Below, piece after piece: positions 43,513-54,904 of a stretch of DNA of 64,000 nucleotides (the first letter of the stretch is position 1; each line of letters opens with the position of its first letter). The stretch comes from Macrothele yani. Taxonomy: Eukaryota > Arthropoda > Arachnida > Araneae > Macrothelidae. The DNA is taken from NCBI GenBank assembly GCA_039090855.1, contig CM077034.1:12044984-12108983 (forward strand). The letters are read 5' to 3'. Made by a program: the position numbers and the translations under genes. A model generated the notes under the pieces. The model saw only the letters and a list, made by a program, of their open reading frames with translations, was not told where the DNA came from and ran no database searches.

Positions 43513-44773
43513 TTGGGTTGTCAGAAAAGTCATGACGTATTTTGGCACCCGATGGCGGTTGGGCGGTTTTGGAAGTACTAAAGACATCAGCTCTGTTATC
43601 GCTATGGCATTCGACAGGTGCCAGTTCTAGCTGCAGTCTAAAAGGAATAGTGAGCGATTTGGTTGATTTGCGGAGATTTGACATCAAGTTGAAGATGGAA
43701 GACCAAACTGCATTTTTGCCATATTTTACTGTTTCCCTTCCATACAGGGAAGAACGCGCGTCAAGCTTGTGAAAAGTTGCGTAAAGTGAACGGTGATAAT
43801 GCTCTACAAGAACGTCGGTGCCAGCGGTGGTTCGCAAAATTCCGTGCTGGTGATTTTTGACCTCCACTTGATTTGATGACTACCAAATTAAGGCATTGAT
43901 CGAGTCAAACCCGTGTTACACGACACGAGAGATTGCAGACACATTGCACAACTGTCATTCAAGCGTTCACGACCACCTGAAGAAGCTGGGATACGTAAGC
44001 AAGCTCGATGTGTGGGTTCCTCATGAACTCAAAGAAGATCAAATGATGGTGCGTATAAACATCTGCGATATGCTCGTTAAACGTGAGGAAAACGATCCTT
44101 TTTTTAAGCGACTGATAACTGGTGATGAAAAGTGGATTGTGTACAACAATGTGCTGTGCAAACGGTCTTGGTCCCGACGTGCTGTTTTGCCTCAAACGAC
44201 ATCCAAAGCAGACATTAATCAGCGGAAGGTTCTGTTCTCAGTGTGGTGGGATTTTAAAGGTGTCGTGTTTTTCGAGCTCCTACCACGGAACCAAACAATC
44301 AATTCGAATGTGTACTGTTGGCAATTGGACAGTTTGAACGAATCCATAATCCAGAAAAACGTCCAGAGCTCGTTCATCGTAAAGGTGTTGTGTTCCATCA
44401 CGACAACGCGAGACCACACACAAGTTTGATCACCCGCCAAAAATTATTGGAGCTTGGGTGGGATGTGTTGCCACACCCAGCGTACTTGCCTGACCTTGCG
44501 CCGTCAGACTTCCACTTGTTTCGCTCTCTTCAACAGTCCTTGCGTGGTATAACGTTCAATTCAGACGAGGCTGTAAATCAGCACCTTGTACAGTTTTTCG
44601 CCACGAAAGACAGGTCCTTCTATGAACGAGGCATTCTGGAGCTCACTGAAAGATGGCAAAAGGTTATCAAACAAAACGGGCATTATATCATTGATTGATC
44701 TTTGTTCTTTCTGTCAATAAAGGACCTTTGCAAAACATGGCTAAAATATGTCATAACTTTTCAGACAACCCAA
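43513..44773 (+). mobile_element. mariner element
   Basis: TTGGGTTGTC at 43513 and GACAACCCAA ending at 44773 are exact inverses flanked by TA (43511-43512, 44774-44775). Length is 1261 bp, typical of mariner. It is inserted in the Tc1-like remnant and followed by a satellite made of its own 3' end. Confidence 0.9.
43695..44698 (+). pseudogene. mariner transposase, frameshifted
   Basis: The start MEDQTAF is followed by early frame breaks. The middle part (43896-44425) has IESNPCYTTREIADTLHNCH (helix-turn-helix), the WVPHEL motif and ITGDEKWIVYNN (first Asp). A frame change near 44340 leads to VVFHHDNARPHTS (second Asp) and YLPDLAPSDFHLFRSL (third Asp), ending at TGA 44696-44698. DD34D spacing identifies mariner proper. 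At least three frameshifts make it dead. Confidence 0.85.
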
Positions 44774-46512
44774 TATTTTTACTCTTTCCACTATGGACAA
44801 TTTGTTCTTTCTGTCAATAAAGGACCTTTGCTAAACATGGCTAAAATACGTCATGACTTTTCCGACAACCCAATATTTTTACTCTTTCCACTATGGACAA
44901 TTTGTTCTTTCTGTCAATAAAGGACCTTTGCAAAACATGGCTAAAATATGTCATAACTTTTCAGACAACCCAATATTTTTACTCTTTCAACTATGGACAA
45001 TTTGTTCTTTCTGTCAATAAAGGACCTTTGCAAAACATGGCTAAAATATGTCATAACTTTTCAGACAACCCAATATTTTTACTCTTTCCACTATGGACAA
45101 TTTGTTCTTTCTGTCAATAAAGGACCTTTGCAAAACATGGCTAAAATATGTCATAACTTTTCAGACAACCCAATATTTTTACTCTTTCCACTATGGACAA
45201 TTTGTTCTTTCTGTCAATAAAGGACCTTTGCAAAACATGGCTAAAATATGTCATAACTTTTCAGACAACCCAATATTTTTACTCTTTCCACTATGGACAA
45301 TTTGTTCTTTCTGTCAGTAAAGGACCTTTGCAAAACATGGCTAAAATATGTCATAACTTTTCAGACAACCCAATATTTTTACTCTTTCCACTATGGACAA
45401 TTTGTTCTTTCTGTCAATAAAGGACCTTTGCAAAACATGGCTAAAATATGTCATAACTTTTCAGACAACCCAATATTTTTACTCTTTCCACTATGGACAA
45501 TTTGTTCTTTCTGTCAATAAAGGACCTTTGCAAAACATGGCTAAAATATGTCATAACTTTTCAGACAACCCAATATTTTTACTCTTTCCACTATGGACAA
45601 TTTGTTCTTTCTGTCAATAAAGGACCTTTGCAAAACATGGCTAAAATATGTCATAACTTTTCAGACAACCCAATATTTTTACTCTTTCCACTATGGACAA
45701 TTTGTTCTTTCTGTCAATAAAGGACCTTTGCAAAACATGGCTAAAATATGTCATAACTTTTCAGACAACCCAATATTTTTACTCTTTCCACTATGGACAA
45801 TTTGTTCTTTCTGTCAATGAATAAAGGACCTTTGCAAAACATGGCTAAAATATGTCATAACTTTTCAGGCAACCCAATATTTTTACTCTTTCCACTATGG
45901 ACAATTTGTTCTTTCTGTCAATAAAGGACCTTTGCAAAACATGGCTAAAATATGTCATAACTTTTCAGACAACCCAATATTTTTACTCTTTCCACTATGG
46001 ACAATTTGTTCTTTCTGTCAATAAAGGACCTTTGCTAAACATGGCTAAAATAGGTCATGACTTTTCCGACAACCCAGTATTTTTACTCTTTCCACTATGG
46101 ACAATTTGTTCTTTCTGTCAATAAAGGACCTTTGCAAAACATGGCTAAAATATGTCATAACTTTTCAGACAACCCAATATTTTTACTCTTTCCACTATGG
46201 ACAATTTGTTCTTTCTGTCAATGAATAAAGGACCTTTGCAAAACATGGCTAAAATATGTCATAACTTTTCAGACAACCCAATATTTTTACTCTTTCCACT
46301 ATGGACAATTTGTTCTTTCTGTCAATAAAGGACCTTTGCAAAACATGGCTAAAATATGTCTTAACTTTTCAGACAACCCAATATTTTTACTCTTTCCACT
46401 ATGGACAATTTGTTCTTTCTGTCAATGAATAAAGGACCTTTGCAAAACATGGCTAAAATATGTCATAACTTTTCAGACAACCCAATATTTTTACTCTTTC
46501 CGCTATGGACAA
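44700..46512. repeat. 100-bp satellite made of the mariner 3' end, 18 units
   Basis: Units begin TTTGTTCTTTCTGTCAATAA at about 44701 and every 100 bp to 45801, then near 45905, 46005, 46105, 46205, 46309 and 46409. Some have a 4-bp insertion. Each contains the mariner inverted terminus (CATAACTTTTCAGACAACCC, then AATA) and about 50 bp of flank. All units face the same way. The 75-residue frames starting MDNLFFLS are shadows. Confidence 0.95.
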
Positions 46513-46743
46513 TTCCGCAGTTTTAACCGTTATTGGGAATGTACACAAATTATACCCTAATAACAAGAAGTGGCCACTACAATGCTCTAGTAGCTGTGTG
46601 TCAACCCTTACAAAGGCTGGAGAAGAATCAGGAGAGCAGTAGGAAGCAGCCAATCAGGTAAAAGAATATCTATGATTGGTTGTAACAGCTGATACACAGG
46701 TAACACGAATTTCAAAGTGTTTGTCAAACCCCATAGTTTACAG

Positions 46744-46897
46744 ACATAAACCAAACTGTTCTTTCCATGTAATGTAACCACAGAAATTTGAAAACTTGAT
46801 CGTCCTGGAACGGGACGATCAAATGTAAAATTTTCGGTGTTCAAATTTAAAAATTTCTTTGTTTACATTACATGGAAAGAGCAGCTTGATTTATGTC
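46744..46897. repeat. Inverted repeat with nested hairpin
   Basis: Outer arms of 33 bp (CATAAACCAAACTGTTC… and its imperfect inverse at 46865-46897) enclose a second stem, TTGATCGTCC-TGGAAC-GGGACGATCAA. It may be a small fold-back element. TSDs are not clear. Confidence 0.7.
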
Positions 46898-47139
46898 TAT
46901 ATTAATCATTCCATGTGTTTTGAACCCATATTTTATGTCATATCTTAAGAACAGAAGTAACTACAGGAAAAAGTAAGACATTTTTTTAAATCTCCATTAA
47001 ATTTTGCTTCTAATGACATATGAACGATGAAATAACTAAGAAAATTAGTCAGTAAAAAAAAAGAGTTAAACTAAAAAATTCACAGTGTTTGCATGTGAAG
47101 CAATACTTTTGTGCACCGCTATTGGCAGTGCCAGGTGAA

Positions 47140-49385
47140 GTCTGGTGTAATCCCCCCTCCCCGCAAACTCAAAATACAACAGTGCCATTCGTTTGGTTTG
47201 TGCTGGTTTATTCCGCAAACCGTGTCGTTTGTGCTAGCATACTTTTTGAGATATTCAAAATATAACAGGGGGGCACAAATGGTCCACCCCCAAACTTGGG
47301 TGTTTAATATCTCGAAAACTAAGCTAGCACAAACGACACGGTTTGTGGCACCGACCAGCACAAACGAATGGCACTGTTGGATTTTGAATTTACTGGGGTG
47401 AGGGGCTTACCCTCCCCCCCAATTTATATTTTGAATATCTCAAAAACTATGCTAGCACAAACGACACGGTTTGTAGCACAAACGAATGGCACTGTTGAAT
47501 TTTGAATTTGCCAGGGTGGGGGCCTTGTCATCCCCCCCCAATTTATATTTTGAATATCTCAAAAACTATGCTAGCACAAACGACACGGTTTGTAGCACAA
47601 ACGAATGGCACTGTTGAATTTTGAATTTGCCAGGGTGGGGGCCTTGTCATCCCCCCCCAATTTATATTTTGAATATCTCAAAAACTAAGCTAGCACAAAT
47701 GACACAGTTTGCGGCACAAACTTGCACAAATGAATGGCACTGTTGGATTTTGAATTTACTGGGGTGAGGGGCTTACCCCCCCCCCCCCAATTTATATTTT
47801 GAATATCTTGAAAACTAAGCTAGCACAAATGACACAGTTTGCGGCACAAACTTGCACAAATGAATGGCACTGTTGGATTTTGAATTTACTGGGGTGAGGG
47901 GCTTACCCCCCCAATTTATATTTTGAATATCTTGAAAACTAAGCTAGCACAAATGACACAGTTTGCGGCACAAACTTGCACAAACGAATGGCACTGTTGG
48001 ATTTTGAATTTACTGGGGTGAGGGGCTTACCCCCCCAATTTATATTTTGAATATCTCAAAAACTATGCTAGCAGAAATGACACGGTTCGTAGCATAAACC
48101 AGCACAAACGAATGGCACTGTTGGATTTTGAATTTGCCAGGGTGGGGGCTCGTCACCCCTCCATTTATATTTTGAATATCTCAAAAACTATGCTAGCACA
48201 AATGACACGGTTTGCGGCACAAAACAGCACAAACGAATGGCACTGTTGGATTTTGAATTTACTGTTGTGAGGGGCTTACCCCCTCCCCCATTTATATTTT
48301 GAATATCTCAAAAACTATGCTAGCACAAATGACACGGTTTGCGGCACAAAACAGCACAAACGAATGGCACTGTTGAATTTTGAATTTACTGTTGTGAGGG
48401 GCTTACCCCCCCATTTATATTTTGAATATCTCAAAAACTATGCTAGCAGAAATGACACGGTTCGTGGCATAAACCAGCACAAACGAATGGCACTGTTGAA
48501 TTTTGAATTTGCCAGGGTGGGGGTTGGTCACCCCCCATTTATATTTTGAATATCTCAAAAACTATGCTAGCACAAACCAGCACAAATGAATGGCACTTTT
48601 GAATTTGCCAGTGTGGTGGGGGCTACCCCCCCCCCTCCAAATTTATAATTTGAATATCAAAAACTATGCTAGCACAAATGACACGGTTTGTGGCACAAAA
48701 CAGCACAAACGAATGGCACTGTTTTATTTTGAATTTGCTGGGGTGGGAGGCTGGGCAAATGGTCCACCCCCAAATTTGGGTGTGTAATATCTTGAAAACT
48801 AAGCTAGCACAAATGACACTGTTTGCGGCACAAACTTGCACAAACGAATGGCACTGTTGGATTTTGAATTTACTGGGGTGAGGGGCTTAACCCCCCCCCC
48901 ATTTATATTTTGAATATCTCAAAAACTATGCTAGCACAAATGACACGGTTTGCGGCACAAAACAGCACAAACGAATGGCACTGTTGGATTTTGAATTTAC
49001 TGTTGTGAGGGGCTTACCCCCCCCCCCCATTTATATTTTGAATATCTCAAAAACTATGCTAGCATAAATGACACGGTTTGCGGCACAAAACAGCACAAAT
49101 GAATGGCACTGTTGGATTTTGAATTTACTGTTGTGAGGGGCTTACCCCCCCCCATTTATATTTGGAATATCTCAAAAACTATGCTAGCACAAATGACACG
49201 GTTTGCGGCACAAAACAGCACAAACGAATGGCACTGTTGGATTTTGAATTTACTGTTGTGAGGGGCTTACCCCCCCCCATTTATATTTTGAATATCTCAA
49301 AAACTATGCTAGCACAAATGACACGGTTTGCGGCACAAAACAGCACAAACGAATGGCACTGTTGAATTTTGAATTTGCCCGTGGG
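47140..49385. repeat. About 123-bp satellite with poly-C tracts, about 18 units
   Basis: Units carry ATCTCAAAAACTATGCTAGC, CAAACGAATGGCACTGTTG and a run of 5-11 C residues. The first unit (47140-47270) is inverted relative to the rest. C-run length varies strongly between units. Confidence 0.9.
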
Positions 49386-49540
49386 TGGCAAAAAATGTAC
49401 CTTGAAGTTAGGCTAGTTATTAATGAAATTGTTTTTATTTGTTTTCTGAATGAATGTAAATTATGTTTCTAATTTTTGTTTCTGTTTTTCTGTTTTATTA
49501 TGATATATACTAACTGGTGGCATTCATTGAAATGTTTCAG

Positions 49541-49768
49541 TGCCAAGATATTGATGAATGTCTTGGTCCTGTGAGTCAGTTGCTGGAAGCTAGAGTCAAA
49601 TTGTATGGCAAAATGTTAAGAATTAAGACCAGCCTGGAGGCTATGCTTGTGCAAGTGTCCTCCTACCAAGTGGAAAATCAGAGCGACCCTAATCCTCAAG
49701 CACTTGTCACGTATGTGGACGATTCTTCAGATGATGACGAGGAGGAAATGAATGATTCAGAACCTGAA
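49541..49768 (+). CDS. Candidate host exon, 76 codons, protein not recognised
   Basis: AATGTTTCAG precedes and GAA|GTAAGA follows an open segment of exactly 228 bp that starts and ends in phase 0. It encodes CQDIDECLGPVSQLLEARVK, then a basic amphipathic helix (LYGKMLRIKTSLEAMLVQVS) and a strongly acidic tail (DDSSDDDEEEMNDSEPE). It is not repetitive in this window. Composition, splice borders and phase look like a real internal exon of a plus-strand gene. I do not recognise the family; the acidic tail suggests a nuclear protein, but that is a guess. Confidence 0.55.
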
Positions 49769-49965
49769 GTAAGATCTCTTATATTTACATTTGTGCTTTT
49801 ATGTGTGCTGTACTAATGAGGTTATAAGTTTTAAAAACAATTTAAGTTTGGCTGTGTCTGTATCCAGAGTATTTGTAAATGATTTATTTCCCTGATTACC
49901 AATTTTTATAAATGAAGGTATTGTATTTACACGAATCTAATGCACCTTTTCTGTATATAAATACA

Positions 49966-52172
49966 TACGCATAACTAAGCTGTTCTCTGAGATTCAGAGG
50001 GTAACTCCACAAAGAAATGCAAACTATCAGATAAATTTCTGAGCTGTATCAGACTTCTCCATTTGCAGCGACCTTCACTCACAACTCGTGCTTCACTGAC
50101 ATCCATCACACGACATACACAAGGCCTATACTTCATGCTCATAATCTTTTTCTCGTGCAGACACTCCTGAATCTGATCCACCCATGTCTTCCTTGGCCTT
50201 TCCTTCCTGCCACTTGGGCTGAAAAGATTTTCTTAGTAAGCATTTCATCACTCATTCTTTCATACATACATACATATCACTAAGCTGTTCTCTGAGATTC
50301 AGAGGTTAGCTCCAAAAAGAAATACAAACTTCCAGATAATTTTACTTACTGTTGTCGTATCAAACTTCTCCATTTACAGCAATCTTGACATACAACTCGT
50401 GCTTCACTGATATCCATGACACGCCGTACACAAGATCTTTTATACTTCATACTCATAATCTTTTTCTCATGCAGACACTCCTGAATCTGATCCACCCACG
50501 TCTTCCTTGGCCTTCCTCTGCCTTTCCTTCCTGCCACTTGGGCTGAAATTGTTTTCTTAGTAAGCATTTCATCACTCATTCTTTCATACATACATACATA
50601 CATACATATCACTAAGCTGTTCTCTGAGATTCAGAGGTTAGCTCCAAAAAGAAATACAAACTTCCAGATAATTTTACTTATTGTTGTCGTATCAAACTTC
50701 TCCGTTTACAGCGATCTTGACACACAACTCGGGCTTCACTGATATCCATTACACGCCGTACACAAGATCTTTTATACTTCATACTCATAATCTTTTTCTC
50801 ATGCAGACACTCCTGAATCTGATCCACCCATGTCTTTCTTGGCCTTCCTCTGCCTTTCCTTCCTGCCACTTGGGCTGAAATTGTTTTCTTAGTAAGCATC
50901 TCATTACTCATTCTTTCAACATGCACAAACCATCAAAGCATATTAGTCTCTACCATGCTAACAACATTTTGATTCGCATCACACAACTGCAACACATCTT
51001 CATTCCTCACACAATCAGAACGTGTCTTGCCACAAACCCCCTGTAAGTGACACCTTTCTCCAGCATACAAACAACTTCTATGTTTCTTCTGTAGTACCCA
51101 GATTTCACTGCCATATATCAGAGTAAGAACAATTACACTTTCATAACACAGCCATGCGGGACTCTCTTGAGAACCCATAATTTCTGTGAAAACCTAAAGC
51201 AGCTATGGCTTTCAATGAAGAATTCACTTGCCTACTAATTGTTTTTTTAGAGGGTGGAAATATTAAATTCCCAAAGATTGGGGTGTTGGTGTTATCTTTT
51301 TAAATACACATCCAATTACTCGGGATGCAGTAGAAAAACATTTTTCGCTAGCCTTCATTCATGGCAGAAGAATGTAAGATTAACAATAAAATAGAACAGA
51401 GTACTTCATGCTAGCAATAATAAATTTGTATACAGATCTGAGTTGCATGCAAAAAATGGTATTTAATAATAACAAATGATAGTATGTAGATATCCATTTA
51501 GGTGTAATACGTCGACACATAGATGATCTATCACGAGAACAAAGGATGTTTTGTACAGACGCCAACTTATGCCATTTTTGCTGAAAAAAGATCATTTCAG
51601 TCACGCACACACAATCACTTTGCTGATGTACAAATAAATACGTTCATAACACTAAAAACACATTCTATAAATCCTGAAGCATACCAGAGTTTACAGATTA
51701 AGAACATCTAGTGTAATACAGTTTTGCTTCCTTTATAAAAGAGCAGTTCTATTTAGTAAAACACACACGCAGAATTTCTGGAACATACAACTGCGCACAA
51801 GCAAAGACGACAGCAGACACAAACCACACAAGAGATTTCTCACAACTTTGCTTACATCACAGATCAAGAGAGAGATCCCCGCGTCTTGACCTTTCTAAAC
51901 AGCTGTGCAGGGTATGTGGCAATTCATTTGGAGCATCATAAAAATCCCGTCTGGCAATCTGCATTTTTTATTCTTTTAACGCTCAGTGGCTGTGATTCCA
52001 ACACTAATTTCACCACCTAATTTGTTCTCTCTGTCAAACATGCTTCCTAAATGCACAAACTGATTCACCTGGTCAATCACTGTGCCATTTATACTTATAT
52101 TACATTCAGTGCTAACAGTTCCTCGCACAAAAAGTATAACTTTTGTTTTTCCCTTATTTATACTCAGTTTGT
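49966..52172 (-). mobile_element. LINE-R copy 3, 3' end triplicated
   Basis: Three 3' segments (about 49966-50262, 50263-50583, 50600-50915) precede reverse transcriptase remnants (50920-51240 and 52003-52172). The latter part encodes the thumb-like blocks. The copy is interrupted by an unidentified insertion at 51241-52002. The 5' end stops within the KGKTKVMVF region. Confidence 0.8.
51241..52002. mobile_element. Unidentified 762-bp insertion in LINE-R
   Basis: The LINE sequence stops at 51240 and resumes at 52003, with ACTAATT duplicated on both sides (51234-51240, 52003-52009). The insert begins GTTTTTTTAGAGGG, like a reversed short A tail. It contains no recognisable terminal inverted repeat or coding region. 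It may be a minus-strand retrocopy of an unknown transcript. Confidence 0.6.
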
Positions 52173-52189
52173 CATTAAAAAAAAAAAAG

Positions 52190-52600
52190 ACATGGCATTA
52201 TAATAGGCTGCTCAATTGGTGGTGTGAGAAGAAGAAGCATTGCTAACGTCAGACAGGTTGCTAAATGTACTGTGCCTTTCCTTTATCGTCAACACACAGA
52301 AGATGGGATATTGCAGGAATTTACCTTGCCCTGGAAGACCCACGAATCTGCAACTTAGGGACTGGAGGGTGCTTCAGAGAGAGAGAGAGAGAGAGCGATC
52401 TAGAAAACCAGGTCCCTGCCAATGCACACCATAACATGAGTTCCAGATAGCCACAGATGTTATGGTGTCCACCAAGTCACTTTGAAGCGAGTCCCATGCA
52501 CTTGGATATCGTGGCTGAGCAGCTGTCCATAAACCTCTCGCCACAAAGACTAATAAAGCCACGTGGCTACGATAGTGTCAGCAGCACAAAAATTGCGCAT
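52190..52600 (+). pseudogene. Degenerate Tc1-like fragment, N-terminal side
   Basis: It reads GCSIGGVRRRSIANVRQVAK and later HFEASPMHLD in mixed frames, resembling a Tc1 DNA-binding region. Tc1 C-terminal pieces lie at 56100-56510 and 57560-57720, on the far side of LINE-R copy 4. This may be one Tc1 element (Tc1-E) opened by the LINE. The N-terminal assignment is weak. Confidence 0.35.
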
Positions 52601-52822
52601 TGGGGCTGTTTAATATATTTATGGATGCGTGATGCCAAAATAGATAATAGTGGTTTATGTCTTGGTGATATACGTGTGTGCAGATTGCTGTATGCTGATG
52701 ACACTGTCCTGTTGACAGAGAGCAAAAGTGAGTGGCAGAGTATGTTGACTCAGATGCACGAAGTTTGCATGAAATTCAAACTGAGTATAAATAAGGGAAA
52801 AACCAAAGTTATGGTTTTTGAG

Positions 52823-54344
52823 CCGCGTATGGCTCAGTGGTTAGCGAGTCAGACTATCGATGTAAGGTCCTCAGGTTCGAACCTGGGCTGATCTTTCAGA
52901 GATGGTGTGATTTACTAACAATCTCTGAATATCCGCCGTGCATCGGACGAGCATGTTAAGTGACGGCCCCCAGGTTGGACCCACTGGTTAAATGGGTATC
53001 CTTTCCTATGCCCCCCCTGAAATTATCTCACCCCTCTGTGTGCAACATCGTACTTGTACAGTGGCGCCATCTACTGTACTCTGATCTCACTACAAACTGT
53101 TCTGTCAAAGTCGCTAGACTTGCTCTCATTCCTTCCGTTTCTGTGTCCTGCCCAAAAGGCGATCTCGCTGTAGGTGGCTGGGACCTAAACTCTACTCACT
53201 GTGGACGGAAGTCCTACAAGAAGACGGTGGCGCCATCTACTGTACTCTAATCTCACTACAAACTGTTCTGTCAAAGTCTGTGTCCTGCCCAAAAGGCGAT
53301 CTTGCTGCAGGTGGCTGGGACCTAAACTCTACTCACTGTGGACGGAAGTCCTACAAGAAGACGGTGGCGCCATCTACTGTACTCTAATCTCACTACAAAT
53401 TTTTCTGTCAAAGTCGCTAGACTTGCTGTCTTTCTTTCTGTTTCTGTGTCCTGCCCAAAAGGCGATCTCGCTGTAGGTGGCTGGGACCTAAACTCTACTC
53501 ACTGTGGACGGAAGTCCTACAAGAAGACGGTAGTGCCATCTAGTGTACTCTAATCTCACTACAAACTGTTCTGTCAAAGTCGCTAGACTTGCTCTCATTC
53601 CTTCCGTTTCTGTGTCCTGCCCAAAAGGTGATCTCGCTGTAGGTGGCTGGGACCTAAACTCTACTCACTGTGGACGGAAGTCCTACAAGAAGACGGTGGC
53701 GCCATCTACTGTACTCTAATCTCACTACAAACTGTTCTGTCAAAAGTCGCTAGACTTGCTCTCATTCCTTCCGTTTCTGTGTCCTGCCCAAAAGGCGATC
53801 TCGCTGTAGGTGGCTGGGACCTAAACTCTACTCACTGTGGACGGAAGTCCTACAAGAAGACGGTGGCGCCATCTACTGTACTCTAATCTCACTACAAACT
53901 GTTCTGTCAAAAGTCGCTAGACTTGCTCTCATTCCTTCCGTTTCTGTGTCCTGCCCAAAAGGCGATCTCGCTGTAGGTGGCTGGGACCTAAACTCTACTC
54001 ACTGTGGACGGAAGTCCTACAAGAAGACGGTGGCGCCATCTACTGTACTCTAATCTCACTACAAACTGTTCTGTCAAAGTCTGTGTCCTGCCCAAAAGGC
54101 GATCTTGCTGCAGGTGGCTGGGACCTAAACTCTACTCACTGTGGACGGAAGTCCTACAAGAAGACGGTGGCGCCATCTACTGTACTCTAATCTCACTACA
54201 AACTGTTCTGTCAAAGTCGCTAGACTTGCTCTCATTCCTTCCGTTTCTGTGTCCTGCCCAAAAGGCGAACTCGCTGTAGGTGGCTGGGACCTAAACTCTA
54301 CTCACTGTGGACGGAAGTCCTACAAGAAAATGACAAATACTGTG
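52823..54344 (+). mobile_element. SINE-C with eight tandem 3' parts
   Basis: The tRNA-like head (about 52823-52893) has box A (TGGCTCAGTGGTTAGCGAG) and box B (GGTTCGAACCT). The 3' part recurs, marked by GGCGCCATCTACTGTACTC at about 53061, 53227, 53364, 53530, 53696, 53863, 54030 and 54168. Full units are 166-167 bp and two are 137-138 bp. The imperfect direct repeat TTAYGGTYTTTGAG (52809-52822 and 54345-54358) flanks the whole. It sits inside LINE-R copy 4. Confidence 0.85.
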
Positions 54345-54577
54345 TTACGGTCTTTGAGAGAGGAACTGGTAGCACTGAATGTAATGTAAGTCTAAATGGC
54401 ACAGTGATTGACCAGGTGAGTGAGTTTGTGTATTTAGGAAGCATGTTTGATAGAGAGAATAAATTGGATGGAGAAATTAGTTGGTGAGTGAATTCTTCAT
54501 TGACAGTCATGGCTGCTTTGGGAGGTTTTCACAGGAATGATGGGTTCTCTAGAGAGTCCCGCATGGCTGTGTATGAG

Positions 54578-54904
54578 CAGTGCTTATTTTGCGCCGCAGC
54601 TCTGCTCTGGTACTTCTTCATTTTTGGCAAATATTTCAGTATTAGCCTGGAGAGCTCCGGAGCTCCGAAAGAGACGTTTTTTGTTTGTTTGTTTGTTTGT
54701 TTGTTTATTCTGTCTACAGCGTTAACCACACAGGAAAGTCCTGGCCCCGTGACCTGCAGCCATGGTGACGCAGCTATTTTTAGCGCTCTCTTTTAATTGG
54801 GTGAAAGGACAGGATACAATCAAACTCGTAATGACGCATTGCTTAATGACGTAGCTTAAAAGGGGGAATCTGGTAATTTTTTTATCTTTAGAAATTAAGC
54901 CCTG
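54578..54904. mobile_element. hAT MITE, 327 bp, 8-bp duplication
   Basis: Ends CAGTGCTTATTTT and AAATTAAGCCCTG are inverted. TGTATGAG/TGTACGAG flanks it (54570-54577, 54905-54912). A (TTTG)n run lies inside. It interrupts LINE-R copy 4. Confidence 0.85.

Noticed and set aside
44702..46124. Many 75-residue reading frames
   Set aside because: They repeat exactly with the 100-bp mariner-end satellite and shift with its period.
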